NCBI RefSeq assembly: GCF_000756655.1
Contig: NZ_ARXU01000003.1
Span: 412,721 to 476,720 of the forward strand
Reading direction: 5' to 3'
Source: Alcanivorax jadensis T9
GTDB taxonomy: Bacteria > Pseudomonadota > Gammaproteobacteria > Pseudomonadales > Alcanivoracaceae
DNA length: 64,000 nt
The notes under the pieces: model-generated
What the model was told of the DNA's origin: nothing
The model's database searches: none
The model's input: only the letters and a program-made list of their open reading frames with translations
Translations under genes and position numbers: made by a program
Shown here: positions 25,728 through 34,188 of the stretch, piece by piece
How the letters are laid out: each line of letters starts with the position of its first letter
Numbering within the stretch: position 1 is the stretch's first letter

Positions 25728-27695
25728 TCAGAGTGCGCTGGCCGGTACCAGCGGAAGATTCACCCGCGATGGCATGGCCGGCCCACTGTAGATGGTCATG
25801 GCGCCGAGCAGGCTGGTGAGCAGATCAGGAATCGGGCTCAGGCCGTGAGGCAGATCACTGGTGCCCACGCTGATGCGCAGTCTTTCCCCGGCCTTGATTC
25901 GGGCGCTGGTGGGGAACACTTCCACATCGGCCCGGAACGGTTGCAGGGGCGTGATGGTCTTTTGCGACGCTTCGGTGAACGGGTGCCAGGGCTGGATCAG
26001 TTTGCCGTTCATGAAGCGCGATTTGCTGGCATCGAAGGCACTCATGGAGGCCATCTGAATGCCGTGGGTCAGCGGCCGGGCAATGCCGTTTTCGCCCACC
26101 ACGCTCACTCTGACGGTGACGTTGGTATCCAGAGCGGTGGTGGAGGCCCAGATCTGCCCGGTGATCGGCCCGTTGATAACCATGTCTTCTTCCTGCGGCT
26201 CGCCGGTGTATACCGCTTCCAGCAGGTTTGCCACGTTGTCCTGTGCGGTGCAGGGCGGCAGGATCATGCCCAGTACGCCGGCGGTCCACTGGCTGGCACT
26301 GGCGGAGCACAGGCCATTCACCGGGGTCTGCAGCAGGCTGGTCTGCTTGTTGGTGACGGGGGCGCTCGGTGAAATACTGCCGAACAGCGGGGCGCCGGGC
26401 TGGCCGTGGAGGAAAAAGGTTTCTGCTTTTGCCTCAGGGTGCGGCCAGTCGGCGGCAGTGACGTAGCGTTCCTCACCGGTGTAGTACTGGGTGACAGGCG
26501 GGTAATCGCCGGCACCGCTGTCCATGCCTTTCAGGTACTGATCAAACCAGGCCAGGCGGATAGTCGACAGCGCCGGCACCCCGTCGGCGGGCAGTCCGGC
26601 GCCGGAAGAGCCGTCCAGATGTTCCCAGGGGCCAATCAGCAGTTTAGCGGTGGTGTGATCTTTCAGACCCTCGTAGATCAAGGGCTCGCCGCGCTGAAAA
26701 ATATCGTTGAGCCCGCCCACCACAAAGGTCGGTGCGGTGATCTTGTCGATCTGCTCCAGGGGTGAGCGGATACGCCAGAATTCGGTGTCGTATTTGTTTT
26801 CATCGCCGATCAGGGCGCCAGCCACTACCGGTACCTGGAATTCTGTCAGGGCACCCTGCAGGTGTTGCAGTGTGGTGTTGAGGTAATACCCCGGTTCATT
26901 GTTATCCAGCCCGGCGGGGGTGGGAATGATGCCGAGGCCGGTGACCAGGGTCACCCACAAGGGGATGAAACCGGCATTGATCTGGCCGCCGGTGAAGACG
27001 ATATCCCGGTAGGCATCGCCCATGGGCACAATGGCAAAGATGGCCTTCACTGCCGGGTCTTCCCGGGCACCGGCGAGCAGGCCGGTGATGCCCATATAGG
27101 AGGCGCCGTTCATACCGATGCTGCCGTTGCTCCACGGCTGCGTCTTGATGTAATTGAGCAGCTCGCCAATGTCATCCTGATCAATCTGGCTGAACGCCTG
27201 CCAGCTGCCTTCCGCAGCACCGGTGCCGCGCAGGTCCACGATGATGTAGGCGTAGCCGCGCTTTACCAGAGCTGGGTCGGCGGCACCGATGGCGCCCAGT
27301 GCCTGGTTATAGCCGGTAAAGGTGGCGATCACCGGAAACTGGCCGTCGATGGCATTGCCGTTTTCATCCGCCGGCAGGGTCACGGTGGCCGCCAGGCGAA
27401 TGCCGTCGCGCATGGTAATCAGCTGCTGGGGCAGGTCGACGGTGTTTGGGTATTCCGCCTCGCGCTGGTAGGGCTCGCCCCAGCTCAGGTTCAGCGCAGC
27501 AGGGCCTTGCGCAGACTCGCCGTCGTCCCCGGCGCTGTCATTGGTATCGTTACCGGCGTTGGCTTCCGGGTTGTTACTGCTGTTGGATACGGTGGCCGCA
27601 CTGCCTCCGCCGCCGCCACAGCCGCTCAATGGCAGTGTTATGCAAAGCAGGGAGGCCAGGAGCCATGGCCCGGGCCGCAGAAAGGATGAAGGCAT
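25728..27695 (-). CDS. CocE/NonD family hydrolase lipoprotein (X-Pro dipeptidyl-peptidase S15 type)
   Basis: A 655-residue exported lipoprotein with signal and lipobox (ITLPLSGC then poly-Gly), followed by a low-complexity N/D/S linker to about residue 65. The S15 alpha/beta hydrolase domain has the nucleophile motif GMNGASYMG, acid in VVGGLNDIFQRG and histidine in GPWEHLDGSSG. The C-terminal jelly-roll domain (PITGQIWASTTALDTNVTVRVSVVGENG) is typical of CocE/NonD acyl hydrolases. Family members cleave peptides, esters or amides; the substrate here is unknown. Lipid anchoring suggests action at the cell surface or periplasm. Confidence 0.9.
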   Translation of the reverse strand: MPSSFLRPGPWLLASLLCITLPLSGCGGGGGSAATVSNSSNNPEANAGNDTNDSAGDDGESAQGPAALNLSWGEPYQREAEYPNTVDLPQQLITMRDGIRLAATVTLPADENGNAIDGQFPVIATFTGYNQALGAIGAADPALVKRGYAYIIVDLRGTGAAEGSWQAFSQIDQDDIGELLNYIKTQPWSNGSIGMNGASYMGITGLLAGAREDPAVKAIFAIVPMGDAYRDIVFTGGQINAGFIPLWVTLVTGLGIIPTPAGLDNNEPGYYLNTTLQHLQGALTEFQVPVVAGALIGDENKYDTEFWRIRSPLEQIDKITAPTFVVGGLNDIFQRGEPLIYEGLKDHTTAKLLIGPWEHLDGSSGAGLPADGVPALSTIRLAWFDQYLKGMDSGAGDYPPVTQYYTGEERYVTAADWPHPEAKAETFFLHGQPGAPLFGSISPSAPVTNKQTSLLQTPVNGLCSASASQWTAGVLGMILPPCTAQDNVANLLEAVYTGEPQEEDMVINGPITGQIWASTTALDTNVTVRVSVVGENGIARPLTHGIQMASMSAFDASKSRFMNGKLIQPWHPFTEASQKTITPLQPFRADVEVFPTSARIKAGERLRISVGTSDLPHGLSPIPDLLTSLLGAMTIYSGPAMPSRVNLPLVPASAL

Positions 27696-27820
27696 GGTGC
27701 TATCCCCGAATTGTTATACATGTTTTAGCTTATGAGGATAGAAGCAGGCCCGGGGCGGGTCTGTTGGTACACTGGTGCAAGAAAGTGAAGGAGGCGGCGG
27801 GTTTTGTGTCGGACTGTAAG

Positions 27821-27840
27821 GCCCCGGCAGGCGCCGGGGC
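27821..27840 (-). terminator. Hairpin after the sugar dehydrogenase gene
   Basis: GCCCCGGC, loop AGGC, GCCGGGGC, located 6 bp beyond the stop codon of the minus-strand dehydrogenase gene. The following T-tract on the minus strand is poor, so this is a moderate call. Confidence 0.55.
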
Positions 27841-27846
27841 GGTGGA

Positions 27847-28968
27847 TCACAGAGCGGTTTCGAGGCGCAGCAGGGCGCCATTGCTGCTGTCGGTGAGCAG
27901 GTATAGATAGCCATCCGGGCCCTGGCGAACATCACGGATGCGATCGCCCCTGTCTTCCAGCAGGCGCACTTCCGACAGCGGTTTGCGGCCATCAAAGGCC
28001 ACCTTGTTCAGATGGGTCAGCTTCAGGGCACCGTGGACGGTGTCCCCCTGCCAGTCCGGGTAGCGATCGCTGGTCACGAAGGCCATACCGGAGGGGGCGA
28101 TGGACGGGGTCCAGTGGAGCAGCGGCTGGGCCAGGCCTTCCTGTTTGGTGTCGCCAATACCGGGACCATAATATTCCCGGCCATAGGTGATCTCTGGCCA
28201 GCCGTAGTTGATGCCCGCTGCCACCGCATTGATTTCGTCCCCGCCGCGTGGGCCGTGCTCATTGAGCCAGGGTTTGCCGGTGTCGGGATGCAAGGCCAGC
28301 CCCTGCGGGTTGCGGTGGCCCCAACTCCAGATGGCCGCGGCCTTGCCAGACTCACCGGCCAGGGGATTGTCATCGGGAATGCGGCCGTCGTCGTGCAGGC
28401 GAAGCACGCTGCCGGCCGGGTCCGCGGTGTTCTGGGCGCGCTCGCGCTCGCCGCGGTCGCCCACGGTGACAAACAGGTAGCCGTCGTTATCAAAGAGGAT
28501 GCGGCCGCCGAAGTGTTTGGCGGTGTTAGTGCAGGCTTTTTCCGCTACGTAAACATCGCGGAAGTCTTTCAGAGCGCCATCCTGGTACGTGCCGTAGCCC
28601 ACCGCCGTGGTGCCACCATCGCCACCACAGGGTTTGGCATAGCTCAGATAAAGGCGCTGGTTGTCGGCGAAATCCGGGTGTGGCATCACATCGAACAGTC
28701 CGCCCTGGCCTTTGGCCACTACCTCCGGCACGCCGCTGACCGGGTCCTCTTGCAGGCTGCCCTCCACTAGCCGGCGCAGGGTGCCGCGCCGTTCAGTGAT
28801 CAACCATTCATTACCGGGCAGAAACGCCAGGGACCAGGGGTGATGCAGGCCATCCGTGAGTGTTGTGGCCGTAACGGTGTCATTGCTTTGCGGCGCCAGG
28901 GTGGCGGCGTTGTCGGCACAGGCACACAGGCTCAGGGCGGTGAGGGTGACGGTGATCAGTGATCGCAT
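27847..28968 (-). CDS. PQQ-dependent sugar dehydrogenase (glucose/sorbosone dehydrogenase family) lipoprotein
   Basis: A 373-residue protein with a lipoprotein-like signal (TALSLCACADN). It has the six-bladed propeller signatures of soluble aldose dehydrogenases: LTDGLHHPWSLAFLPGNEWLITERRGTL, GQGGLFDVMPHPDF, HFGGRILFDNDGYLFVTVGDRG, WSWGHRNPQGLALHPDTG, WLNEHGPRGGDEIN and DVRQGPDGYLYLLTD. These carry the PQQ- and calcium-binding residues (catalytic His in HHPW, Arg in GHRNPQG). It is similar to E. coli YliI. It would oxidise aldoses in the periplasm if PQQ is available; PQQ synthesis genes are not in the window. AAGGGAG precedes the ATG. Confidence 0.92.
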   Translation of the reverse strand: MRSLITVTLTALSLCACADNAATLAPQSNDTVTATTLTDGLHHPWSLAFLPGNEWLITERRGTLRRLVEGSLQEDPVSGVPEVVAKGQGGLFDVMPHPDFADNQRLYLSYAKPCGGDGGTTAVGYGTYQDGALKDFRDVYVAEKACTNTAKHFGGRILFDNDGYLFVTVGDRGERERAQNTADPAGSVLRLHDDGRIPDDNPLAGESGKAAAIWSWGHRNPQGLALHPDTGKPWLNEHGPRGGDEINAVAAGINYGWPEITYGREYYGPGIGDTKQEGLAQPLLHWTPSIAPSGMAFVTSDRYPDWQGDTVHGALKLTHLNKVAFDGRKPLSEVRLLEDRGDRIRDVRQGPDGYLYLLTDSSNGALLRLETAL

Positions 28969-29031
28969 GACGGACTCCCTTGTTCAGACAGGCTTGAGCA
29001 TGCCATGCCCGGCGTGAAGGGTGAACCATGG

Positions 29032-29292
29032 TCACGATTGCAGGTATGTTTTCTTGATTGCCCAGGCAAGCATCAGAGGGATGAGAAAAACCACGAAGAA
29101 AATCGGTAACTCAGCCATAAAGGAGTACCCGGCGTGGACAATGCCCACGGTCATATTGATGGCCGAGGCGATAAACCAGAGCAGGGCGAAGACGGCGAGC
29201 AGGTGGTGTTGCAACCAGGGGATAAGCCGGGCGGTCAGCGCCAGTACGGCGAACAACAACAGCCCTCCGAGAATGACAGTCAACGTATGCAT
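29032..29292 (-). CDS. Small integral membrane protein, unknown function
   Basis: An 86-residue, very hydrophobic protein with about three membrane segments (LTVILGGLLLFAVLALTARL, LLAVFALLWFIASAINMTV and LPIFFVVFLIPLMLAWAIK). GGGAG before the ATG supports translation. I do not recognise a characterised family. It lies between the sugar dehydrogenase and the SDR gene, all on the minus strand, with 64-65 bp gaps. Confidence 0.65.
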   Translation of the reverse strand: MHTLTVILGGLLLFAVLALTARLIPWLQHHLLAVFALLWFIASAINMTVGIVHAGYSFMAELPIFFVVFLIPLMLAWAIKKTYLQS

Positions 29293-29356
29293 GGGCGGCT
29301 CCCAGTCAGAAGAGCGGCAGGCACGTTATGTGCCTGCCTGTGAGGTGTGGCTGGCA

Positions 29357-30112
29357 CTACCGGGTAGTGTAGCCGCCATTGGGAAAGATGGTCTGGCCGG
29401 TGATCCACCAACCTTCCGTGGCCAGGAATTTGATGATGGGGGCGATGTCCTCAATTTTGGTCAGGTCCCCGTTCATGGCCTGTGACTTGTGGTAGGCCAC
29501 CCGTTCCGGGGTTTCCTGGCCGTAAAAGAAGGGGGTGTCCATGGGCCCTGGGGCCACCGCGGAGACCGAGATACCACGCCCACCGAATTCCTTGGCGGCG
29601 GCACGGGTGAAGTGCTCTACCGGTGACTTGCCGCCGGCATAGGTGGAGTAGCCATCGGTAAAGGCGGCCAGCAGCGAGGTGAGTACGGTGACGATCTTGC
29701 CGTTGTCGTTCAGGTGTTTGCCCGCTTCCTTGATGAAGAAATAGGCGGACTTGGCATTAATGTCGAACATGGAGTCGTATTCTTCTTCACTGGTTTCCAC
29801 GATCGGTTTGCGTAACACCTTGCCCACGGTATTGATGGCCACATCGATGCCGCCGAACTTGTCCTTGGCTTCCAGAAACAGTGCTTCCACGTTGGCCGGC
29901 CGGGTCAGATCGCCCTGTGTCATGTAGGCCTCGCCACCCAGGTCTTTCACCGCCTTGACCGTGTCTTCTGCATCGGCGCGGCTGGCATCGCTGTTGTAAT
30001 GCACCACGACCTTGGCGCCTTCGCGACCGATTTGCCGGCTCAACAGGCCGCCCAGGTTCTTGGCGCCGCCCGCAATCAACACTACCTTGTCCTTGAATCC
30101 GTAATCCGTCAT
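29357..30112 (-). CDS. SDR family NAD(P)-dependent oxidoreductase
   Basis: A 251-residue classical short-chain dehydrogenase. The cofactor loop is the variant GGAKNLGG (GxxxGxG region), with NTVGK in place of NNAG. The catalytic Ser is in VLTSLLAAF and the YxxxK motif is YAGGKSP, and PGPMDTPFF follows. Substrate is unknown. The divergent LysR regulator starts 109 bp away, so LysR probably controls this gene; similar LysR-SDR pairs are common. AGGAG lies upstream of the ATG with a rather long spacer. Confidence 0.9.
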   Translation of the reverse strand: MTDYGFKDKVVLIAGGAKNLGGLLSRQIGREGAKVVVHYNSDASRADAEDTVKAVKDLGGEAYMTQGDLTRPANVEALFLEAKDKFGGIDVAINTVGKVLRKPIVETSEEEYDSMFDINAKSAYFFIKEAGKHLNDNGKIVTVLTSLLAAFTDGYSTYAGGKSPVEHFTRAAAKEFGGRGISVSAVAPGPMDTPFFYGQETPERVAYHKSQAMNGDLTKIEDIAPIIKFLATEGWWITGQTIFPNGGYTTR

Positions 30113-30221
30113 CAGTCTTGCTCCTGCTCGTTAAGGTGTCGACATTGTCGGCAGGCTTGGCGTGGGCATAAACCGGTGTAAGCTGACAGCATATGTCGAA
30201 AATAACGAACAATGGAAAAGC

Positions 30222-31130
30222 ATGGACCGTCTCGAGAGAATGCATATCTTTGTCCGGGTGGTGGATTGCCTGAGCTTTACCCGGGCAGCGGAAAGCCTGG
30301 AAATTCCCCGCTCCACGGTGTCCACGGCCATCAAAGAGCTGGAGACCGAAATGGGGGCGCGTCTCCTGAACCGCACCACCCGGGCCATCAAGGTCACCGA
30401 GGAGGGTCGTTTTCTTTATCAGAAGGGCTTGTCACTGTTACAGGATTATGAACAGTTGCAGGGGGCATTTGTGGCCAACGATAGCCGCCCCCAAGGCAAG
30501 CTGCGCATCAATGTGCCTGGGCGTCTGGGGCGGCGTATTCTGGCCCCGGCGTTGCCGGATTTCCTGAATCGTTACCCGGATATTGATATCCAGATGGGGG
30601 TCACCGACCGCGCTGTGGATCTGGTTAGCGAGGGCGTGGATTGTGTGATTCGGGTGGGGGAGCTGACGGACAGCAACCTGATTGCCCGGCCGCTGGGAAG
30701 CTTGCTGCTGTGCAATTGCGCCAGCCCGGCTTATCTGTCCCGTTATGGCCGACCGGCAACCATAAAGGATCTGTCATCCCATCCCATTGTGGCGTTTGCG
30801 TCGTCCATGACAGGCAGGGTGGAGAGCTGGGAATACCGTCAGGGAGACCAGCTGGAGAGTGTGCCGCTGCCGTCCCGTGTCACGGTGAATACCGCAGAAG
30901 CACTGATAGCCTGCGCCCTGGCTGGGCTGGGGATGATACAGGTGCCGCACTATGATGTGCGCCATCATTTGGACTCCGGTCGCCTGATCAGCGTGCTGCC
31001 GGACACCGTGCCGCCACCGATGCCCATTACCCTGTTGTATCCGCATCGCGAACATATGACCCGGCGTCTTGAGGCCTTTATCGACTGGGTCGTGCCAGTG
31101 CTGAAAGACAAGGTGCTGGGGATGGCGTAG
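30222..31130 (+). CDS. LysR family transcriptional regulator
   Basis: 302 residues from the ATG at 30222 (MDRLERMHIFVRVVDCLSF); the frame is open to 30162 but the longer form adds non-family sequence. The N-terminal winged HTH has FTRAAESLEIPRSTVSTAIKELETEMGARLLNRTTRAIKVTEEG. The C-terminal effector domain spans about residues 90-300. The early part resembles the AaeR/DmlR-like LysR subgroup. The divergent SDR is the likely target. No cysteine redox pattern is evident. Confidence 0.92.
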   Translation: MDRLERMHIFVRVVDCLSFTRAAESLEIPRSTVSTAIKELETEMGARLLNRTTRAIKVTEEGRFLYQKGLSLLQDYEQLQGAFVANDSRPQGKLRINVPGRLGRRILAPALPDFLNRYPDIDIQMGVTDRAVDLVSEGVDCVIRVGELTDSNLIARPLGSLLLCNCASPAYLSRYGRPATIKDLSSHPIVAFASSMTGRVESWEYRQGDQLESVPLPSRVTVNTAEALIACALAGLGMIQVPHYDVRHHLDSGRLISVLPDTVPPPMPITLLYPHREHMTRRLEAFIDWVVPVLKDKVLGMA

Positions 31131-31178
31131 TTGGGTTTGGCGAACTTCGACATTCCTCCGGCTTATTCCCCTGAGGGT

Positions 31179-32369
31179 CTAAGGCAGGATGCCGATGTGG
31201 GTGAGTACATCCTGGCCCGGGAAGCCATCAGCCACCATCTGGTTGGCCTGCTGGTAGCGGGCGATGGCCTTGCGGGTGCCGGGGCCCATCAGGCCATCTT
31301 CTTCGCCGGCGTCAAAGCCCTGTTCATTGAGGATCTGTTGCAGACGGGTCACCTGTTCCCGGTTGAGGCGCGGTGCCTGTGGCGGTGTTTTGGACAGGGG
31401 GGCGGCGCCGGCAATGCGGTCGGCCAGTCGGCCCACGGTAATGGCGTAGGACTCGGAGCGGTTCCAGCCCATGATCACCCGGAAGTTGTGATAGGCCAGA
31501 AAGGCCGGGCCCTCATGGCCGGACGGCACGATCACGGCCGCCTCCATGTCCGCGGAGGGCAGGGGTTGGCCATTGGGCAATGTCAGCCCCAGTTCGGCCC
31601 AGTCGGCGAGAGCGCGTTTGTTGCCAAAACCAGTAAGCTGGTAGTCGAAATTCTTGGGCAGGCTGATTTCCCGGCCCCAACGCGCTTCCCGTTCCCAGCC
31701 TAGTGCCTGCAGGAAATGCGCGCCGGAGGCCAGGGCGTCTTCGGTGCTGCCCCACAGGTCGCGGCGACCATCGCCATCGTGATCCTGGGCGTGTTTGAGA
31801 AATACTGCGGGCATGAACTGGGTCTGGCCCATGGCGCCGGCCCAGGAGCCTTTCATCTGTGCAACGTCTACATCTCCGGCCTGCAGAATGCGCAGGGCAT
31901 TGAACAGTTCGCCCTGAAAATAATCGCCGCGGCGGCCTTCACAAGTCAGCGTGGCCAGGGCATCAAGAGTGGGGATATTGCCCAGGTAGCCACCATAGTT
32001 GGTTTCCAGTCCCCAGAAGGCCACCAGATAGTGGCCGGGGATGCCGTATTCCCGGGTCAGGCTGTCGAGAAGTTGCCGATGGCTGCGGTATTTTTCTCGA
32101 CCTTTTTCAATCCGTTGTTCGCTGACGCGACGGTTGAAATAGTCGGCGAAGCTACTGGTGAATTCCGGCTGGCTGCGGTCCAGTTCCACCACTTTTTCAT
32201 TCAGTTTCACATCGTCCAGATGCTGGCTGATGACCTGGGCAGGCAAGCCTGCTTCCAGCCCCGCCTGACGCAGCTTGCTGATGCACATGGCGAATGTTTC
32301 CTGATCCAGCGCCAGGGCTGGGTGGCTGAAAAACAGGAACAGGAAAATCAATAAAGAACGGGTGGCCAT
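31179..32369 (-). CDS. mltB: Lytic murein transglycosylase B-type
   Basis: A 396-residue exported protein with signal peptide (SLLIFLFLFFSHPALA; no lipobox Cys). The SLT_2 domain has the catalytic Glu in FWGLETNYGG and the signatures QMKGSWAGAMGQTQFMPAVF and DHDGDGRRDLWGSTEDALASGAHFL. A C-terminal peptidoglycan-binding domain covers about residues 335-396 (LQQILNEQGFDAGEEDGLMGPGTRKAIARYQQ). It cleaves the glycan strand to 1,6-anhydromuropeptides. This two-domain layout is the soluble periplasmic version of MltB. The neighbouring 3D-domain lipoprotein hints at a small cell-wall group. Confidence 0.93.
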   Translation of the reverse strand: MATRSLLIFLFLFFSHPALALDQETFAMCISKLRQAGLEAGLPAQVISQHLDDVKLNEKVVELDRSQPEFTSSFADYFNRRVSEQRIEKGREKYRSHRQLLDSLTREYGIPGHYLVAFWGLETNYGGYLGNIPTLDALATLTCEGRRGDYFQGELFNALRILQAGDVDVAQMKGSWAGAMGQTQFMPAVFLKHAQDHDGDGRRDLWGSTEDALASGAHFLQALGWEREARWGREISLPKNFDYQLTGFGNKRALADWAELGLTLPNGQPLPSADMEAAVIVPSGHEGPAFLAYHNFRVIMGWNRSESYAITVGRLADRIAGAAPLSKTPPQAPRLNREQVTRLQQILNEQGFDAGEEDGLMGPGTRKAIARYQQANQMVADGFPGQDVLTHIGILP

Positions 32370-32465
32370 GGGGACTCCGAAACCGTGGCAGGAACATCAA
32401 TGTCAGGCAGTTTACGATGGCCCTGCCAGGGTTTCATCGGGAGAATTGCAAAATTGCCGGATTGT

Positions 32466-32870
32466 TCAGGGCGTTTCCTGCGGCGCCTCCCAATGAATGG
32501 TGACGGTTTGCTTGCCCCACTCCCGAGCCTCGGCCCGGTCCGCCATCAAGATGTCGATTTTGTCGGTCCAGCGCTTGTTCATCTTGTCGAGCACTACATA
32601 GGTGCCCATGCCTTCCACTTCCACTTCCGTGCGATGGGTGAGTCCTTTGGGAATGAGGTCGCGGGACACGGCGATGGCTTTCATGCCGGGTTCCAGCTGG
32701 TCGCCCCAGGCGGCAAGGCCTACATTGCCTTTCTTGGTTTCCGCTTCGGACAGGGTGTACGCCGTGGCGGTGACTTCCTGGCTAATGGTGTTGTCGCTGT
32801 CACTGCATGCAGAGAGAAACAGGGCCAGCAGGGTCAGGCTGATTATGGAAAACGGTGCTTTTAGTGTCAT
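32466..32870 (-). CDS. 3D-domain (double-psi beta-barrel) lipoprotein
   Basis: A 134-residue lipoprotein with signal and lipobox (LFLSAC). The mature part reads VTATAYTLSEAETKKGNVGLAAWGDQ, then SRDLIPKGLTHRTEVEVEGMGTYVVLDKMNKRWTDKIDILM, the 3D domain with its three conserved aspartates. This fold is related to RlpA and to the MltA catalytic barrel, so a peptidoglycan-related role is likely. AAGGGGGAT precedes the ATG. It sits beside mltB and yihY on the same strand. Confidence 0.8.
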   Translation of the reverse strand: MTLKAPFSIISLTLLALFLSACSDSDNTISQEVTATAYTLSEAETKKGNVGLAAWGDQLEPGMKAIAVSRDLIPKGLTHRTEVEVEGMGTYVVLDKMNKRWTDKIDILMADRAEAREWGKQTVTIHWEAPQETP

Positions 32871-32960
32871 GAGATCCCCCTTGTTGGAATGACACCTTAC
32901 CGTGGCAATCCGACCGTGAAGGGGGCATGAACCCTGCCAGGCGGCTGATTCCGCAGCCTG

Positions 32961-33869
32961 TCAGGCAGGGGTTTCGTGAATTTCCCGGCGGACCCTGACG
33001 GCAGTGGAGCGGGCACGGATAACCCGCCCCCGGGCTTCACTGTGGGCGCGGCTGAAGGCGGCGCCGAGCAGCAGGATCATGGAGGAGTAGTACACCCACA
33101 TGAGCAGGATCACCAGGGAGCCGGCAGCTCCGTAGGTGGAAGCGGTTGCCGTGTGAGACAGATAGAAGCCGATCAGGGCGCGGCCAATGGCAAACAGCAC
33201 GGCGGTGATCAGGGCGGCGGGGGCCACGTCTTTCCAGCTCAGTACCACGTCGGGAAGCAGGCGAAAGATCATGCCGAACAGCAGGGCGATGACGATGATG
33301 GAGACCATGACCTCAAGTGCCAGGGCCACGCTGGAATGGAAGGGAATCCAGTTTTCCGCGTAGACCAGCAGGGTCTGCACGGCCACGTTGAGCAACAGGG
33401 ATACCAGCAATACAAAGCCCAGGGACACCACCACGGTCAATGACAGCAGGCGGCTTTTGATCAGAGCCACGAGGGTATTGCGTGAGGGCCGTGGCACCAC
33501 TTCCCAGATGGCGTTCATGGAGCGCTGCATCTGAGCGAATACGGTGGTGGCGCCGATGATCATGACCGTCAGGCTGAGTATGCCGGCGAGAACTCCCTGG
33601 CTGGGTGCGCGGGTGTTCATGATGGCATTGCGGATTTCTTCGGTGGCGGCGGGTCCTACGGTAGCTTCCAGCTGGCCGAGAATTTCCGCCATGGCGGCTT
33701 CGCTGCTCATCACCAGCGAGATCACCTTCACGGCGAGGATGATGACCGGGGCAATGGAGAAAAGCGTAAAGAACGCCAACGACCCGGCATAGCTGGCGGC
33801 ATTACCTTCCAGCCACAGGCGTATGGTGTTTTTGAGAATGCCGAACCAGTAGAGAAAGGTATCTTTCAT
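32961..33869 (-). CDS. YihY/BrkB family inner membrane protein
   Basis: A 302-residue protein with about six membrane helices. It has the family signatures AASYAGSLAFFTLFSIAPVIILAV, STYGAAGSLVILLMWVYYSSMILLLGAAFSRAH and the central FRLLPDVVLSWKDVAPAALITAVLF. The C-terminal tail is basic. The name ribonuclease BN is historical and does not describe its role; function is unsettled, with transport suggested. A repeat region follows upstream at 33914. Confidence 0.88.
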   Translation of the reverse strand: MKDTFLYWFGILKNTIRLWLEGNAASYAGSLAFFTLFSIAPVIILAVKVISLVMSSEAAMAEILGQLEATVGPAATEEIRNAIMNTRAPSQGVLAGILSLTVMIIGATTVFAQMQRSMNAIWEVVPRPSRNTLVALIKSRLLSLTVVVSLGFVLLVSLLLNVAVQTLLVYAENWIPFHSSVALALEVMVSIIVIALLFGMIFRLLPDVVLSWKDVAPAALITAVLFAIGRALIGFYLSHTATASTYGAAGSLVILLMWVYYSSMILLLGAAFSRAHSEARGRVIRARSTAVRVRREIHETPA

Positions 33870-33913
33870 CGTTGCCTGTCATCAGCGAGTGTTCAGGCAG
33901 TGTAGCGGGGGGG

Positions 33914-34061
33914 AGTTGCAAGTTGAAAGTTTAAAGTTGCAAAGCGCGGGGATGTGGCGTTGCCAAACGGGCGGTCTGGGTGACCCGCGCTGCAAGGCAG
34001 GGTGCGGCGAGGCGGTTCATTTACGGCTTGTCCTGCCCGCGCGTTGCAACTTTCTACTGAC
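33914..34061. repeat. AGTTGCAAGTTGAAAG-type inverted repeat pair
   Basis: The left arm at 33914-33950 begins AGTTGCAAGTTGAAAGTTTA and the right arm at 34036-34061 reads CCCGCGCGTTGCAACTTTCT. They are imperfect reverse complements. The left arm matches the one at 7973 nearly base for base. It is directly followed by the REP-like element at 34072, so two repeat families sit side by side. The 33870-34188 interval has no gene. Confidence 0.75.
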
Positions 34062-34071
34062 ATCAATGCAG

Positions 34072-34170
34072 CTGTAGGAGCGGCGCTTGAGCCGCGAAAT
34101 ACTTGGGAAAGCGTATCGCAAGCAGTTCGCGGCTCATACTCCCATAGCACAGAGAGCGCCGCTCCTACAG
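34072..34170. repeat. REP-like GTAGGAGCGGCGC inverted repeat, full copy
   Basis: CTGTAGGAGCGGCGCTTGAG at the left and AGCGCCGCTCCTACAG at 34155-34170 at the right are reverse complements. GCCGCGAA near the left and TTCGCGGC near 34126 extend the pairing. It lies 19 bp beyond the 3' end of ndh. Confidence 0.85.
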
Positions 34171-34188
34171 GTGCTACGTAGTGTTGCC

